This document shows, piece after piece, positions 8,546-16,859 of a stretch of DNA of 64,000 bases (position 1 is the first letter of the stretch; the number at the start of each line of letters is the position of its first letter). This DNA comes from Agromyces sp. Root81 (GTDB lineage: Bacteria > Actinomycetota > Actinomycetes > Actinomycetales > Microbacteriaceae), in the NCBI RefSeq assembly GCF_001429165.1, contig NZ_LMIR01000002.1, positions 1,601,261-1,665,260 on the forward strand. The letters run 5' to 3'. Position numbers and translations under genes: made by a program. The notes under the pieces are model-generated. The model did not search any database. It was not told where the DNA came from and saw only the letters and a program-made list of their open reading frames with translations.

Positions 8546-9487
8546 ATGAACACCGTCATCGAAACGCGCGGCCTCGAGAAGCGCTTCGGCCGCGTTCGTG
8601 CACTCGACGGGCTCGACCTCAGCGTCGAGGCCGGCGAGGTGCACGGATTCCTCGGCCCGAACGGCGCGGGGAAGTCCACCACCATTCGCGTGCTGCTCGG
8701 CCTCATCCGGTCGAGCGGCGGCGAAGCGACCCTCTTCGGTCGCGACCCCTGGCGCGATGCCGTCGCACTGCACCGCCGCATCGCCTACGTGCCCGGCGAC
8801 GTGAACCTCTGGTCGAACCTCTCGGGCGGCGAGTCGATCGACCTGCTCACGCGCCTGCGCGGCGGCACGACTGACAAGCGCGCCTATGCGGCCCGGCGCG
8901 AGCACCTCGCCGAGGTCTTCCAGTTCGACCCGTCGAAGAAGGGCCGCACGTACTCGAAGGGCAACCGGCAGAAGGTCGCGCTCATCGCGGCGCTCGCCAC
9001 GCCCGCCGACCTCTACATCCTCGACGAGCCCACCTCGGGCCTCGACCCGCTCATGGAGGCGGTCTTCAGGCAGGAGATCGCCGCCCTCCTCGGCGACGGC
9101 GCGACGGTGCTGCTGTCGAGCCACATCCTCTCCGAGGTCGAGCACCTGTGCGACCGGGTGAGCATCATCCGCGCCGGGCGCACCGTCGAGACGGGCACGC
9201 TCGCCGAGCTCCGCCACCTCACCCGCACTGAGATCTCGTTCGCCGGCGACGGGCTCGACCCGGCCGGCTTCGCGACGATCCCCGGGGCGCACGACCTCGC
9301 CGTCGACGGCGCCCGCGTGCGGTTCACCGCCGACTCCGACGCCATGCCCGAGGTGCTCGCGGCACTCGGCCGCCTGCGCGCCACGGGCGTCACCGTGAAC
9401 CCGCCCTCGCTCGAGGAGCTCTTCATGCGGCACTACCACGACGAGCTCGACGAGCCCGCCCGATCGAGCCTCGAGGGCGTGCGATGA
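8546..9487 (+). CDS. ABC exporter ATP-binding protein, 313 aa
   Basis: Walker [10 protein letters not shown] (about residues 38-46), signature-like YSKGNRQ, Walker [14 protein letters not shown] and a downstream switch-region His are all present, so it should hydrolyse ATP. The C-terminal extension after residue 220 is typical of DrrA/ABC-2 drug-exporter ATPases. The stop overlaps the ATG of the permease by 4 bp. Substrate unknown; control is probably by the palindrome at 8508. Confidence 0.93.
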   Translation: MNTVIETRGLEKRFGRVRALDGLDLSVEAGEVHGFLGPNGAGKSTTIRVLLGLIRSSGGEATLFGRDPWRDAVALHRRIAYVPGDVNLWSNLSGGESIDLLTRLRGGTTDKRAYAARREHLAEVFQFDPSKKGRTYSKGNRQKVALIAALATPADLYILDEPTSGLDPLMEAVFRQEIAALLGDGATVLLSSHILSEVEHLCDRVSIIRAGRTVETGTLAELRHLTRTEISFAGDGLDPAGFATIPGAHDLAVDGARVRFTADSDAMPEVLAALGRLRATGVTVNPPSLEELFMRHYHDELDEPARSSLEGVR

Positions 9488-11130
9488 ACACCCTGCCGAC
9501 CCTGCTGCTCGCGCGGTTCCGCCGCGATCGGCTGCAGATCATCGTCTGGCTCGCGCTCTTCGCCCTGCTCGAGGTCGTCGGCCACGCCGCCGTCACCGAG
9601 ACCTACGGCGACGAGGCCGAGCGCACGAGCGTCATCAAGCTCGTCATCATGAGCCCCGCCATCCTGATGCTCCGCGGCACCCCACAGGGCACCGACCCCG
9701 ACGCGTTCCAGTTCTTCCTGCTCTTCGGATTCCTCGGGCTCATGATCGGCCTGATGATGACCTTCCTCGCCGTGCGCCACACGCGCGGCGACGAGGAGGC
9801 GGGACGCGCCGAGCTCGTCGGGTCGACGCCCGCCGGCCGCATCGCGCCGCTCCTCGCGACGGCGCTCGAAGGCGTCATCCTGAGCGTCGCGGTCGGCGCG
9901 ATCATGGGCGGCGTGGCCTGGGCCTACGGGGCGGATGCCTCGGGCGCCCTGCTCTACGGAGCGGCCATGTCGGCCGTGGGCATCGCCTACCTGGGCGTCG
10001 GGCTCGCGTGCGCCCAGCTCATGCGCACCTCGCGCGGTGCGAACGGACTCGCGGCCGCGATCGTCACCCTCGGCTACGCCCTGCGCGCGATGGGCGACGC
10101 CACGGGCACCGTGCAGCCCGACGGGCTCAGCATGGAGCCCGGCTGGTGGAGCTGGCTGAGTCCGATCGGCTGGGGCCAGGCGGTCGCGCCGTACACGCAC
10201 CAGCTCGCCTGGCCGCTCCTGCTGTGCCTCGGCCTCGGCGTCGTGCTCTTCGGACTCTCGGCGTGGCTGCAGTCGAGCCGCGACCTCGACTCGAGCATCA
10301 TCCCCGATCGGCCGGGCCGGGTGCACGCGCCGCTCAGCCTCTCGGGCCCGATCGGCCTCGTCTGGCGCACGCTCCGCAACCCCGTCATCGGCTGGGTGAT
10401 CGGCGGCGTACTGTTCGGGCTCGTGCTCGGCGCGGTCGGGCAGACGGTCGTCGACCTCGTGAACACCCCCGACGGCGAGGAGGCCGGGGCGGCGATCAGC
10501 GACACGCTCGCCTCGCTCGCCGGTCCGAACGCGGAGGGCGGCCTGATCGACCTCTTCACGACGGGCCTGTTCGGCCTCGTCGGCGCGCTCGCCGCGGTCG
10601 GCGGGGTGCAGGCCGTCATGCGCGCCAGGCAGGACGAGGCGGGCGGCACCGCCGAGCTCGTGCTCGCCGCGCCAGTGTCGCGCTTCCGCTGGTTCTCGGC
10701 GTACCTCCTGATCGGGGCCGTCTCGGTCGCCGCCGTGCTCGCCTTCGCGGTGCTCGGCGCGTTCGTCGGGCTCATCGGTTCACCGGATGCCGGTGCGCGC
10801 ATGTCGACCGTCGCCGAGGCGGGGCTCGCCCAGCTGCCGGCCGGGCTCGTGATCGTCGCCGTCGCCGCGCTCGTCTTCGCACTGGTGCCGAGGGCGTCGA
10901 TCGCCCTCGGCTGGGCGGTGCTGCTCGTCGCGATCGTGCTCGGCCAGTTCGGCGGGCTCTTCGGATTCCCCGAGTGGCTCCGCGACGTCTCGCCGTTCAG
11001 CCACACCCCGATCGTCACGGCCGAGACGATCGACTGGACCGCGGCGTGGGTGATGGCGGGCATCGCCGTCGTCGTGGCGGCGGGGGCCACGGCCCTCGTG
11101 CGGCGACGGGACCTGGCGCTCGGCGGGTGA
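9484..11130 (+). CDS. ABC-2 type exporter permease, two fused halves, 548 aa
   Basis: About twelve membrane helices are arranged as two six-helix halves, each beginning with an amphipathic region. The segments [19 protein letters not shown] and [16 protein letters not shown] are the matching cytoplasmic loops of the two halves. This is the layout of the polyketide/antibiotic exporter permeases encoded next to DrrA-like ATPases in actinobacteria. It starts within the ATPase stop and is followed 54 bp later by a regulator gene. Confidence 0.88.
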   Translation: MNTLPTLLLARFRRDRLQIIVWLALFALLEVVGHAAVTETYGDEAERTSVIKLVIMSPAILMLRGTPQGTDPDAFQFFLLFGFLGLMIGLMMTFLAVRHTRGDEEAGRAELVGSTPAGRIAPLLATALEGVILSVAVGAIMGGVAWAYGADASGALLYGAAMSAVGIAYLGVGLACAQLMRTSRGANGLAAAIVTLGYALRAMGDATGTVQPDGLSMEPGWWSWLSPIGWGQAVAPYTHQLAWPLLLCLGLGVVLFGLSAWLQSSRDLDSSIIPDRPGRVHAPLSLSGPIGLVWRTLRNPVIGWVIGGVLFGLVLGAVGQTVVDLVNTPDGEEAGAAISDTLASLAGPNAEGGLIDLFTTGLFGLVGALAAVGGVQAVMRARQDEAGGTAELVLAAPVSRFRWFSAYLLIGAVSVAAVLAFAVLGAFVGLIGSPDAGARMSTVAEAGLAQLPAGLVIVAVAALVFALVPRASIALGWAVLLVAIVLGQFGGLFGFPEWLRDVSPFSHTPIVTAETIDWTAAWVMAGIAVVVAAGATALVRRRDLALGG

Positions 11131-11184
11131 ACGCGGGCGCGGGGCATCCGCTCGTCGCCCGCTCGTTCTGTGAGGATGGGGAGT

Positions 11185-11652
11185 ATGGCTCGAGACGAAC
11201 AGGCGATGAACGAGTTCGTCGAGCAGTCCGCCGCGGCGATGGCCGAGGCGGGCTTCCCGCGCATGCCGGCGCGGGTGCTGATGGCGCTCATCGCCGCCGA
11301 GTCGACCGGCCTCACTGCACGGGAGCTCGGTGATCAGCTCGTCGCGAGCGCCGCCGCGATCTCGGGTGCGGTGCGCTACCTGCAGACGCTGCGGATGGTG
11401 CGCCGGGTCTCGCAGCCCGGGTCGCGCCGGGTGCTCTACGAGCTGCCCGAGCACGCCTGGTACACGGTGACGATGGGCAAGAACCCGCTCTACGACCACC
11501 TCGAGGTGCTCGCGTCGAAGGCCGTCGCAGCGATCGACGACCCCGACTCGCTCGCGTCGCAGCGCATCGCCGAGATGAGCGACTTCTTCCTGTTCATCCA
11601 GCGCCGCATGCCCGAGCTGCTCGTCGAGTGGCGCGCAGAGCGCGGGGCGTGA
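11185..11652 (+). CDS. MarR/GbsR-type regulator of the ABC exporter operon, 155 aa
   Basis: A winged helix-turn-helix protein: MPARVLMALIAAESTGLTARELGDQL forms the lead helices, ASAAAISGAVRYLQTL the recognition helix and RRVLYELPEHAW the wing. A C-terminal helical region (about 95-155) provides dimerisation. Such proteins sit with multidrug ABC-2 exporters and repress them until a drug binds. The start at 11185 has GAGG 9 bp upstream; an in-frame GTG at 11170 is an alternative. It probably binds the palindrome at 8508-8527. Confidence 0.82.
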   Translation: MARDEQAMNEFVEQSAAAMAEAGFPRMPARVLMALIAAESTGLTARELGDQLVASAAAISGAVRYLQTLRMVRRVSQPGSRRVLYELPEHAWYTVTMGKNPLYDHLEVLASKAVAAIDDPDSLASQRIAEMSDFFLFIQRRMPELLVEWRAERGA

Positions 11653-11755
11653 GGGCGCCGGAGGCGACGAGTCGCGTCCGAGGCAACGAGTCGCGTCCGA
11701 GGGATCGAACCCGCGTCCTCCGGCGCGACCCGCGTCCTCCGGCGTGGCCCAGCGC
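11653..11755. repeat. Convergent intergenic region with two pairs of direct repeats
   Basis: Between the converging regulator and MATE genes lie two copies of ACGAGTCGCGTCCGAGG and two of CCGCGTCCTCCGGCG. CGCCGGAGG after the regulator stop pairs with CCTCCGGCG in the later copies, so the region can fold as a bidirectional terminator. Confidence 0.55.
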
Positions 11756-13123
11756 TCAGCGCCCCGCGCCGACCACCATCCACGTCGCGCCGCGGGCCCG
11801 CAGCCCGAGCGTGACCCCGCGCGCGCCGAGGTAACCGATCGCGAACGCGGCCATGAGCCAGGCCGGTCCTGCGGCGCCGGCCGGGGCGACGGCGACCACC
11901 CAGAGGGCGAGCGGCACGAACACGACGAGGTTCACGATGCCGGTCCAAGCCAGGTAGCGGGCGTCGCCTGCGCCGATGAGCACGCCGTCGAGCACGAAGA
12001 CGACGCCGCCGAGCGGGGCCGAGAGCGCGAGCACGACGAGCGTCGGGGGCAGGAGCGCCGCGACCTCCGCCGAACTCGTGAACAGCGCCGGCAGCACCCA
12101 GGCCGTCGCGAACAGCAGCCCGCCGATCACGACGCCGCTGCCGACCCCCCACTGCAGGCAGCGTCGCAGCACCGCGCGCACACCGACGACGTCGCCGGCG
12201 CCGAGGTCGCGGCCGATGAGCGCCTGGGCAGCGATGGCAAGCGCGTCGAGGGCGAAGCCGATCGTGAAGTAGAGGGTCATCGCGACCTGGAAGGCGGCCA
12301 GTTCGTTCGAGCCGAGCGAGGTCGCCGCCCACGTCGCGAGCAGCAGGGCGAGCCGCAGGCTCAGTGTGCGCAGGAACAGCCAGCCGCCCGATGCCGCCCC
12401 GCGCAGCACTCCGGCGTGGTGCGGCCAGGGGCTCGCGCCGGCGCGGGCGGCGTGCCGGCCGACGACGACGAGGTAGACCGCGACCATGCCCCACTGTGCG
12501 ACGACCGTGCCGACGGCCGACCCCGCGATGCCCCAGCCGGCGACGTAGATGAAGAGGTAGTTCAGGCCGATGTTCACAGCGAAGCCGATGCCGGCGACCC
12601 AGAGCGGGGTGCGCGTGTCCTGCAGGCCGCGCAGCAGGCCAGTGGCCGCGAACACGATGAGCATGGCGGGCAGCCCCGCCATCGAGATCGACAGGTAGAC
12701 GGATGCCTCGGCCGTCACCGCCGCGGAGGCGCCGAAGAGCCCGACGAGCGCAGGTGCTGCGAACCACCCGGCGACGGCGAGCACGACGCCGATGCCGAGT
12801 GCCAGCCACAGCCCGTCGATGCCCGAGGCCACCGCGCCGCGCACATCGCCGAGTCCCACCCGGCGAGCGACCGCCGGGGTCGTGGCGTAGGCGAGGAAGA
12901 CCATGAGGCCGATGATCGTCTGCAGCACCGCACTCGCGAGGCCGAGGCCGGCCAGCGGCGTGGCGCCGAGGTGGCCGATCATCGCGGTGTCGGCGAGGAG
13001 GAAGAGCGGCTCGGCGATGAGCGCTCCGAGCGCGGGCACCGCGAGGCGCAGGATGTCGCGATCGACGCCGCGGTCGGCGCGTCGCGCACCTGCTCGGGTA
13101 CCGGAAGCCTCGGAGTCCTTCAT
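11756..13123 (-). CDS. MATE-family (DinF-like) multidrug efflux protein, 455 aa
   Basis: Twelve membrane helices in two halves with the MATE/DinF hallmark AVPALGALIAEPLFLLADTA near the N terminus. LLRGLQDTRTPLWVA and the second-half AQALIGRDLGAGD are family loops. It would exchange cations for drugs or metabolites across the inner membrane. The ATG at 13123 is chosen because membrane homology begins about 25 residues later; the frame is open far upstream but overlaps trkH. It is divergent from trkH with a 60-bp gap. Confidence 0.88.
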   Translation of the reverse strand: MKDSEASGTRAGARRADRGVDRDILRLAVPALGALIAEPLFLLADTAMIGHLGATPLAGLGLASAVLQTIIGLMVFLAYATTPAVARRVGLGDVRGAVASGIDGLWLALGIGVVLAVAGWFAAPALVGLFGASAAVTAEASVYLSISMAGLPAMLIVFAATGLLRGLQDTRTPLWVAGIGFAVNIGLNYLFIYVAGWGIAGSAVGTVVAQWGMVAVYLVVVGRHAARAGASPWPHHAGVLRGAASGGWLFLRTLSLRLALLLATWAATSLGSNELAAFQVAMTLYFTIGFALDALAIAAQALIGRDLGAGDVVGVRAVLRRCLQWGVGSGVVIGGLLFATAWVLPALFTSSAEVAALLPPTLVVLALSAPLGGVVFVLDGVLIGAGDARYLAWTGIVNLVVFVPLALWVVAVAPAGAAGPAWLMAAFAIGYLGARGVTLGLRARGATWMVVGAGR

Positions 13124-13183
13124 GTGCCAGACGAGCCTACGTCGCGCCTCCGACGGCACCCGACCGGGGTCTAGAGTACGGAG

Positions 13184-14560
13184 GTGACCACACGCGATGC
13201 GACGAGGGCGCGTCGGCGGATGCTCCGCCTTCGCGAGTTCCGGTTGCACCCCGCGCAGGTCGTGGTCGTCGGATTCGCCGCCGCCGTGCTCGTCGGCACG
13301 TTCCTGCTCATGCTGCCGATCTCGAAGGCGGGACCAGGTGGCGCGGGGTTCATCGAGGCGCTCTTCACCGCGACCTCCGCGGTCTGCGTGACGGGGCTGA
13401 CGGTGGTCGACACCGTCGTGTACTGGACCCCGTTCGGGCAGGTGGTCATCCTGCTGCTGATCCAGCTGGGCGGCCTCGGCATCATGATCTTCGCCTCGCT
13501 CATCGGCCTGGTGCTCGCGCGCAAGCTCTCGGTGCGCTCGCGGATGAACACCGCCGCCGAGGCGAAGGCCGTCGGCCTCGACGACGTGCGCGGTCTCGTA
13601 CGCGGCATCGTGCTGATCTCGCTCGCGATCGAGGCGGGCACCTTCGTGCTGCTGTTCCTGCGGTTCCTGTTCGGCTACGGCTACGACGTCGGCCAGGCGG
13701 CCTGGTACGGCGCCTTCCACGCCGTCTCGGCGTTCAACAACGCCGGCTTCGCGCTCTACAGCGACAACCTGATGGGCTTCGTGAGCGACCCGTTCATCTG
13801 CCTGCCGATCGCCGCCGCCATCATCCTCGGCGGCCTCGGCTTCCCGGTGATCATGCAGTTGCGCAAGGAGTTCACGAAGCCCCTGCACTGGTCGATGAAC
13901 ACGAAGCTCGTGCTGTGGGGCAGCGCCGTGCTGCTCATCGCCGGCACGGCCTACATCACGATCATCGAGTGGAACAACCCCGCGACGCTCGGCGCCCTCG
14001 ACCCCGCGGCGCGCGTGCTCACCGGGTTCTTCCACTCGGTGCAGACGCGAACCGCGGGCTTCAACGCACTCGACATCGGTGCGATGCGCGACGAGACGTG
14101 GCTCGGCATGGACGTGCTGATGTTCATCGGCGGCGGGCCGGCCGGCACGGCGGGCGGCATCAAGGTCACGACCTTCGCGGTGCTGTACTTCATCATGCTC
14201 ACCGAACTCCGCGGCGAGGGGGCGGTGAACATCTTCGGCAAGCGCCTGTCGCGCGCGGTGCACCGGCAGGCGATCACCGTCGTGCTGCTCGCGGTCGCGG
14301 TGGTCGTGGTGGCGACGGTGGCGCTCATGCTCATCTCCGGCGAAGACCTCGACCGCATGCTCTTCGAGGCGATCTCGGCATTCGGCACGGTGGGACTCTC
14401 GACCGGGGTCACGTCGGGGCTTCCCGATCCGGCCAAGCTCGTGCTCGTGCTGCTGATGTTCATCGGCCGACTCGGGCCGCTCACCCTCGGCAGCGCCATC
14501 GCGCTGCGCGAGCGACCCCTGCTCTTCGAGTACCCCAAGGAAAGGCCGGCCATTGGCTAG
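13184..14560 (+). CDS. TrkH/KtrB-type potassium channel subunit, 458 aa
   Basis: Four pore repeats are visible, each with a selectivity-filter-like segment: SAVCVTGLTVVDT, SAFNNAGFALYSDN, TRTAGFNALDIG and FGTVGLSTGVTS. With its TrkA/KtrA partner it takes up K+ using the membrane potential or Na+. GTG at 13184 lies 6 bp after a -10-like TAGAGT (13172-13177) and the GGAGG runs directly into it, so the message may be leaderless. Its end overlaps the next gene by 8 bp. KtrB is the closer fit by length. Confidence 0.92.
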   Translation: MTTRDATRARRRMLRLREFRLHPAQVVVVGFAAAVLVGTFLLMLPISKAGPGGAGFIEALFTATSAVCVTGLTVVDTVVYWTPFGQVVILLLIQLGGLGIMIFASLIGLVLARKLSVRSRMNTAAEAKAVGLDDVRGLVRGIVLISLAIEAGTFVLLFLRFLFGYGYDVGQAAWYGAFHAVSAFNNAGFALYSDNLMGFVSDPFICLPIAAAIILGGLGFPVIMQLRKEFTKPLHWSMNTKLVLWGSAVLLIAGTAYITIIEWNNPATLGALDPAARVLTGFFHSVQTRTAGFNALDIGAMRDETWLGMDVLMFIGGGPAGTAGGIKVTTFAVLYFIMLTELRGEGAVNIFGKRLSRAVHRQAITVVLLAVAVVVVATVALMLISGEDLDRMLFEAISAFGTVGLSTGVTSGLPDPAKLVLVLLMFIGRLGPLTLGSAIALRERPLLFEYPKERPAIG

Positions 14561-15251
14561 ATTCCCGTTCTTCGGCGGCGACACCTCACGCCGCATCGCC
14601 GAGGCCGACTCGGTCGCCGTCATCGGTCTCGGCCGCTTCGGCAGCGCCCTGGCGCTCGAGCTCATGGCCGGCGGCACCGAGGTGCTCGGCATCGACGTCG
14701 ACGAGACGCTCGTGCAGTCGCTCAACGGCCGCCTCACCCAGGTGGTGCGTGCCGACTCCACGAAGGAGGAGGCGCTGCGCCAGCTCGCCGTCGACGAGTT
14801 CGACCGGGTCGTGGTCGCGATCGGCGACGACATCTCGGCTTCGATCCTCACCTCCTCCGTGCTGCTCAGCATGGGCATTCCGGTGATCTGGGCCAAGGTG
14901 GTCGACGACCGTCACGGACTCATCCTCGAGCAGCTCGGCGTGCACCACGTGATCTACCCCGAGAAGGACATGGGTCGCCGGGTCGCGCACCTGGTGCGGG
15001 GCGCTGCACTCGACTACATCGAGGTGGATCCGGGCTACGCCCTCGTGAAGGCCGCCGCCCCGGTCATGCTCATCGGCAAGCGGCTCGGCGACAGCGGACT
15101 TCGCACCGAGCACGACGTCACGGTCGCGGCGTTCAAGCGAGCCGGCGAGCAGTGGCGCAACGCGGACGCGGACACCGTGCTGCACGCCGGGGACACCATC
15201 CTCGTCGTCGGGCCGACGGCGAGTGCCGAGAGCTTCGCCCAGCTGCGCTGA
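14553..15251 (+). CDS. TrkA/KtrA-type regulatory subunit of the K+ uptake system, 232 aa
   Basis: An N-terminal RCK domain with the nucleotide-binding loop VIGLGRFGSALALEL (residues 22-36) and a C-terminal RCK_C domain (about 150-232). These proteins form rings that gate the TrkH/KtrB channel in response to ATP, ADP or NAD(H). The start is a TTG inside the channel gene, 8 bp before its stop, so the pair is translationally coupled. Confidence 0.92.
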   Translation: MARFPFFGGDTSRRIAEADSVAVIGLGRFGSALALELMAGGTEVLGIDVDETLVQSLNGRLTQVVRADSTKEEALRQLAVDEFDRVVVAIGDDISASILTSSVLLSMGIPVIWAKVVDDRHGLILEQLGVHHVIYPEKDMGRRVAHLVRGAALDYIEVDPGYALVKAAAPVMLIGKRLGDSGLRTEHDVTVAAFKRAGEQWRNADADTVLHAGDTILVVGPTASAESFAQLR

Positions 15252-15267
15252 ACCACGGCTGGGCTCA

Positions 15268-15321
15268 GGATCGATCTCCCCCGGCTCGGCGCGAGACGCC
15301 CGCCGCCCCGAGATCCGATCC
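15268..15321. terminator. Possible terminator of the potassium operon
   Basis: GGATCGATCTC at 15268 can pair with GAGATCCGATCC at 15310-15321, with one bulge, around a GC-rich loop. It lies 17 bp after the trkA-type stop. There is no T-run. Confidence 0.35.
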
Positions 15322-15418
15322 GAAAGTGATGTACTCGGGTGCGAGCAGTGCCGTATGCTTCTGGAAATCCGCTGAGGATACGTTTCGTATGTTCGCGCCG
15401 GTACGGCGTGGAGAGAGG

Positions 15419-16726
15419 ATGACCGGTGTCGACTCCGTGCCCGAACGTGCTCACGCACCCCAACCTGCTCACGCACCCCAACCTGCTCACGCACCCGGGC
15501 TCGACGGCCGGCGAGCGATGACGACGGAGATCCCGGTCGGGCTGGAACCCGGCCCCGTCGACATCCGCGGCGCCGACCCGAGGCTCGGCGCGGCGCGCAT
15601 CCACGTGATCGACATCGCCGACGGGCGGGTCGTCTTCGACCGTGATGGAGACCTCCCCGGTCCGACCGCGAGCGTCCTGAAACTCCTCACCTCGGCGGCG
15701 GCGCTCGCGGCGCTGGGCCCCGATCACCGCATCGCGACGAGGGTGGTCTCCGGTGCCGAGCCGGGCGAGATCGTGCTCGTGGGCGGTGGCGACGTCACCC
15801 TGACCCGGCTTCCCGTCGGAACGGCCTCGTTCTACCGATCGTCGGCGCACCTCGAGACGCTCGCCGGCGCGGTGCTCGCGGCCGTCGGCGAGGGCGTCGT
15901 CGACCGACTCGTCCTCGACGACACGCTGTTCACGGGCGAGCCGTGGCTGCCCGAGTGGGACGTCGAGGGCCGGAGCCCCGAGGGGTACATCCCGTTCATC
16001 ACCGCGCTCCAGGTCGACGGCGACCGCGACGACCCGACCATCGACGACACCCCGCGGAGCGAGGACCCGGTCGGCCGGGTCGGTGCGGCGTTCGCCGCAC
16101 TGATCGGCCGGGGCCGGGAGATCCGCGTCACCCGCGGTCGCGCCCTCCCGACGGCGCAGGTCCTCGCCGAGGTCTTCTCGCCGCCGCTGTCCGAGCTCAT
16201 CCGCTTCGGCCTCGAGACCTCGGACAACGCGCTCATGGAGTCGCTCGCACGACTCTCGGCGATCGCGATCGGCGAGTCGGCCGACTTCGACGGGGTCTCG
16301 AGGGCCGTTCCCGCCCTGCTCTCCCGGTACGGCCTGCCGGTCGGGCAGTTGACCGTCCGCGACGGCTCTGGCCTCAGCGATCGCAACGCCGTGCCTGCAC
16401 GCTTCGTCGCCGAACTGCTCGTGCGCGCCCGTCGTGGTGAGCACGGGCTCGGTGTGATCGACGAGATGCTGCCGGCCACCGGCCCGAACGGCACATTCAA
16501 CCGCCGGCGCTTCACGGGCGACGAGGCGGTCGTCGGCGATGCGGTGCGCGCCAAGACGGGCTTCATCAACATCGTGTGCTCACTCGGCGGCATCGTGCGG
16601 GCCGCCGACGGCACCGAGCTGGCCTTCACGGTGTACGCGATCGGCGAGATGATGGGCGACCCCGCCCGCGCCGCGATCGACGCCTTCGTCGCGGGCCTGT
16701 ACCTCGACGGCGGCGGGACCGCCTGA
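15419..16726 (+). CDS. S13 family D-alanyl-D-alanine carboxypeptidase/endopeptidase (DacB-like), 435 aa
   Basis: The three penicillin-binding motifs are present: SxxK as SVLK, SxN as SDN in ETSDNALMES, and KTG in RAKTGFIN. Family members trim the terminal D-Ala of peptidoglycan stem peptides outside the membrane. Unusually, no signal peptide or membrane anchor is visible from this start, and the frame upstream does not supply one. The N terminus carries a hexapeptide repeat AHAPQP. The ATG at 15419 has GGAGAGAG just before it; the in-frame ATG at 15518 would skip the repeat. Confidence 0.85.
   Translation: MTGVDSVPERAHAPQPAHAPQPAHAPGLDGRRAMTTEIPVGLEPGPVDIRGADPRLGAARIHVIDIADGRVVFDRDGDLPGPTASVLKLLTSAAALAALGPDHRIATRVVSGAEPGEIVLVGGGDVTLTRLPVGTASFYRSSAHLETLAGAVLAAVGEGVVDRLVLDDTLFTGEPWLPEWDVEGRSPEGYIPFITALQVDGDRDDPTIDDTPRSEDPVGRVGAAFAALIGRGREIRVTRGRALPTAQVLAEVFSPPLSELIRFGLETSDNALMESLARLSAIAIGESADFDGVSRAVPALLSRYGLPVGQLTVRDGSGLSDRNAVPARFVAELLVRARRGEHGLGVIDEMLPATGPNGTFNRRRFTGDEAVVGDAVRAKTGFINIVCSLGGIVRAADGTELAFTVYAIGEMMGDPARAAIDAFVAGLYLDGGGTA
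15449..15498. repeat. 18-bp tandem repeat at the 5' end of the carboxypeptidase gene
   Basis: GCTCACGCACCCCAACCT occurs twice exactly and a third time in part. It encodes AHAPQP twice and then AHAPGL. The repeat lies before the recognisable enzyme domain and may be unstable in copy number. Confidence 0.8.
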
Positions 16727-16859
16727 GGTCGAGCGCACCGCACGGCACGACGTCGCCGATGCGTGCGAGATCGCCTGCGATCTCCACGACCGCTGGGAGT
16801 TTCACGCGGCTTCGACGACTCGCGTGCCCCCTCGCGGGGCCGCGGCCTAGGCTGGGGGA

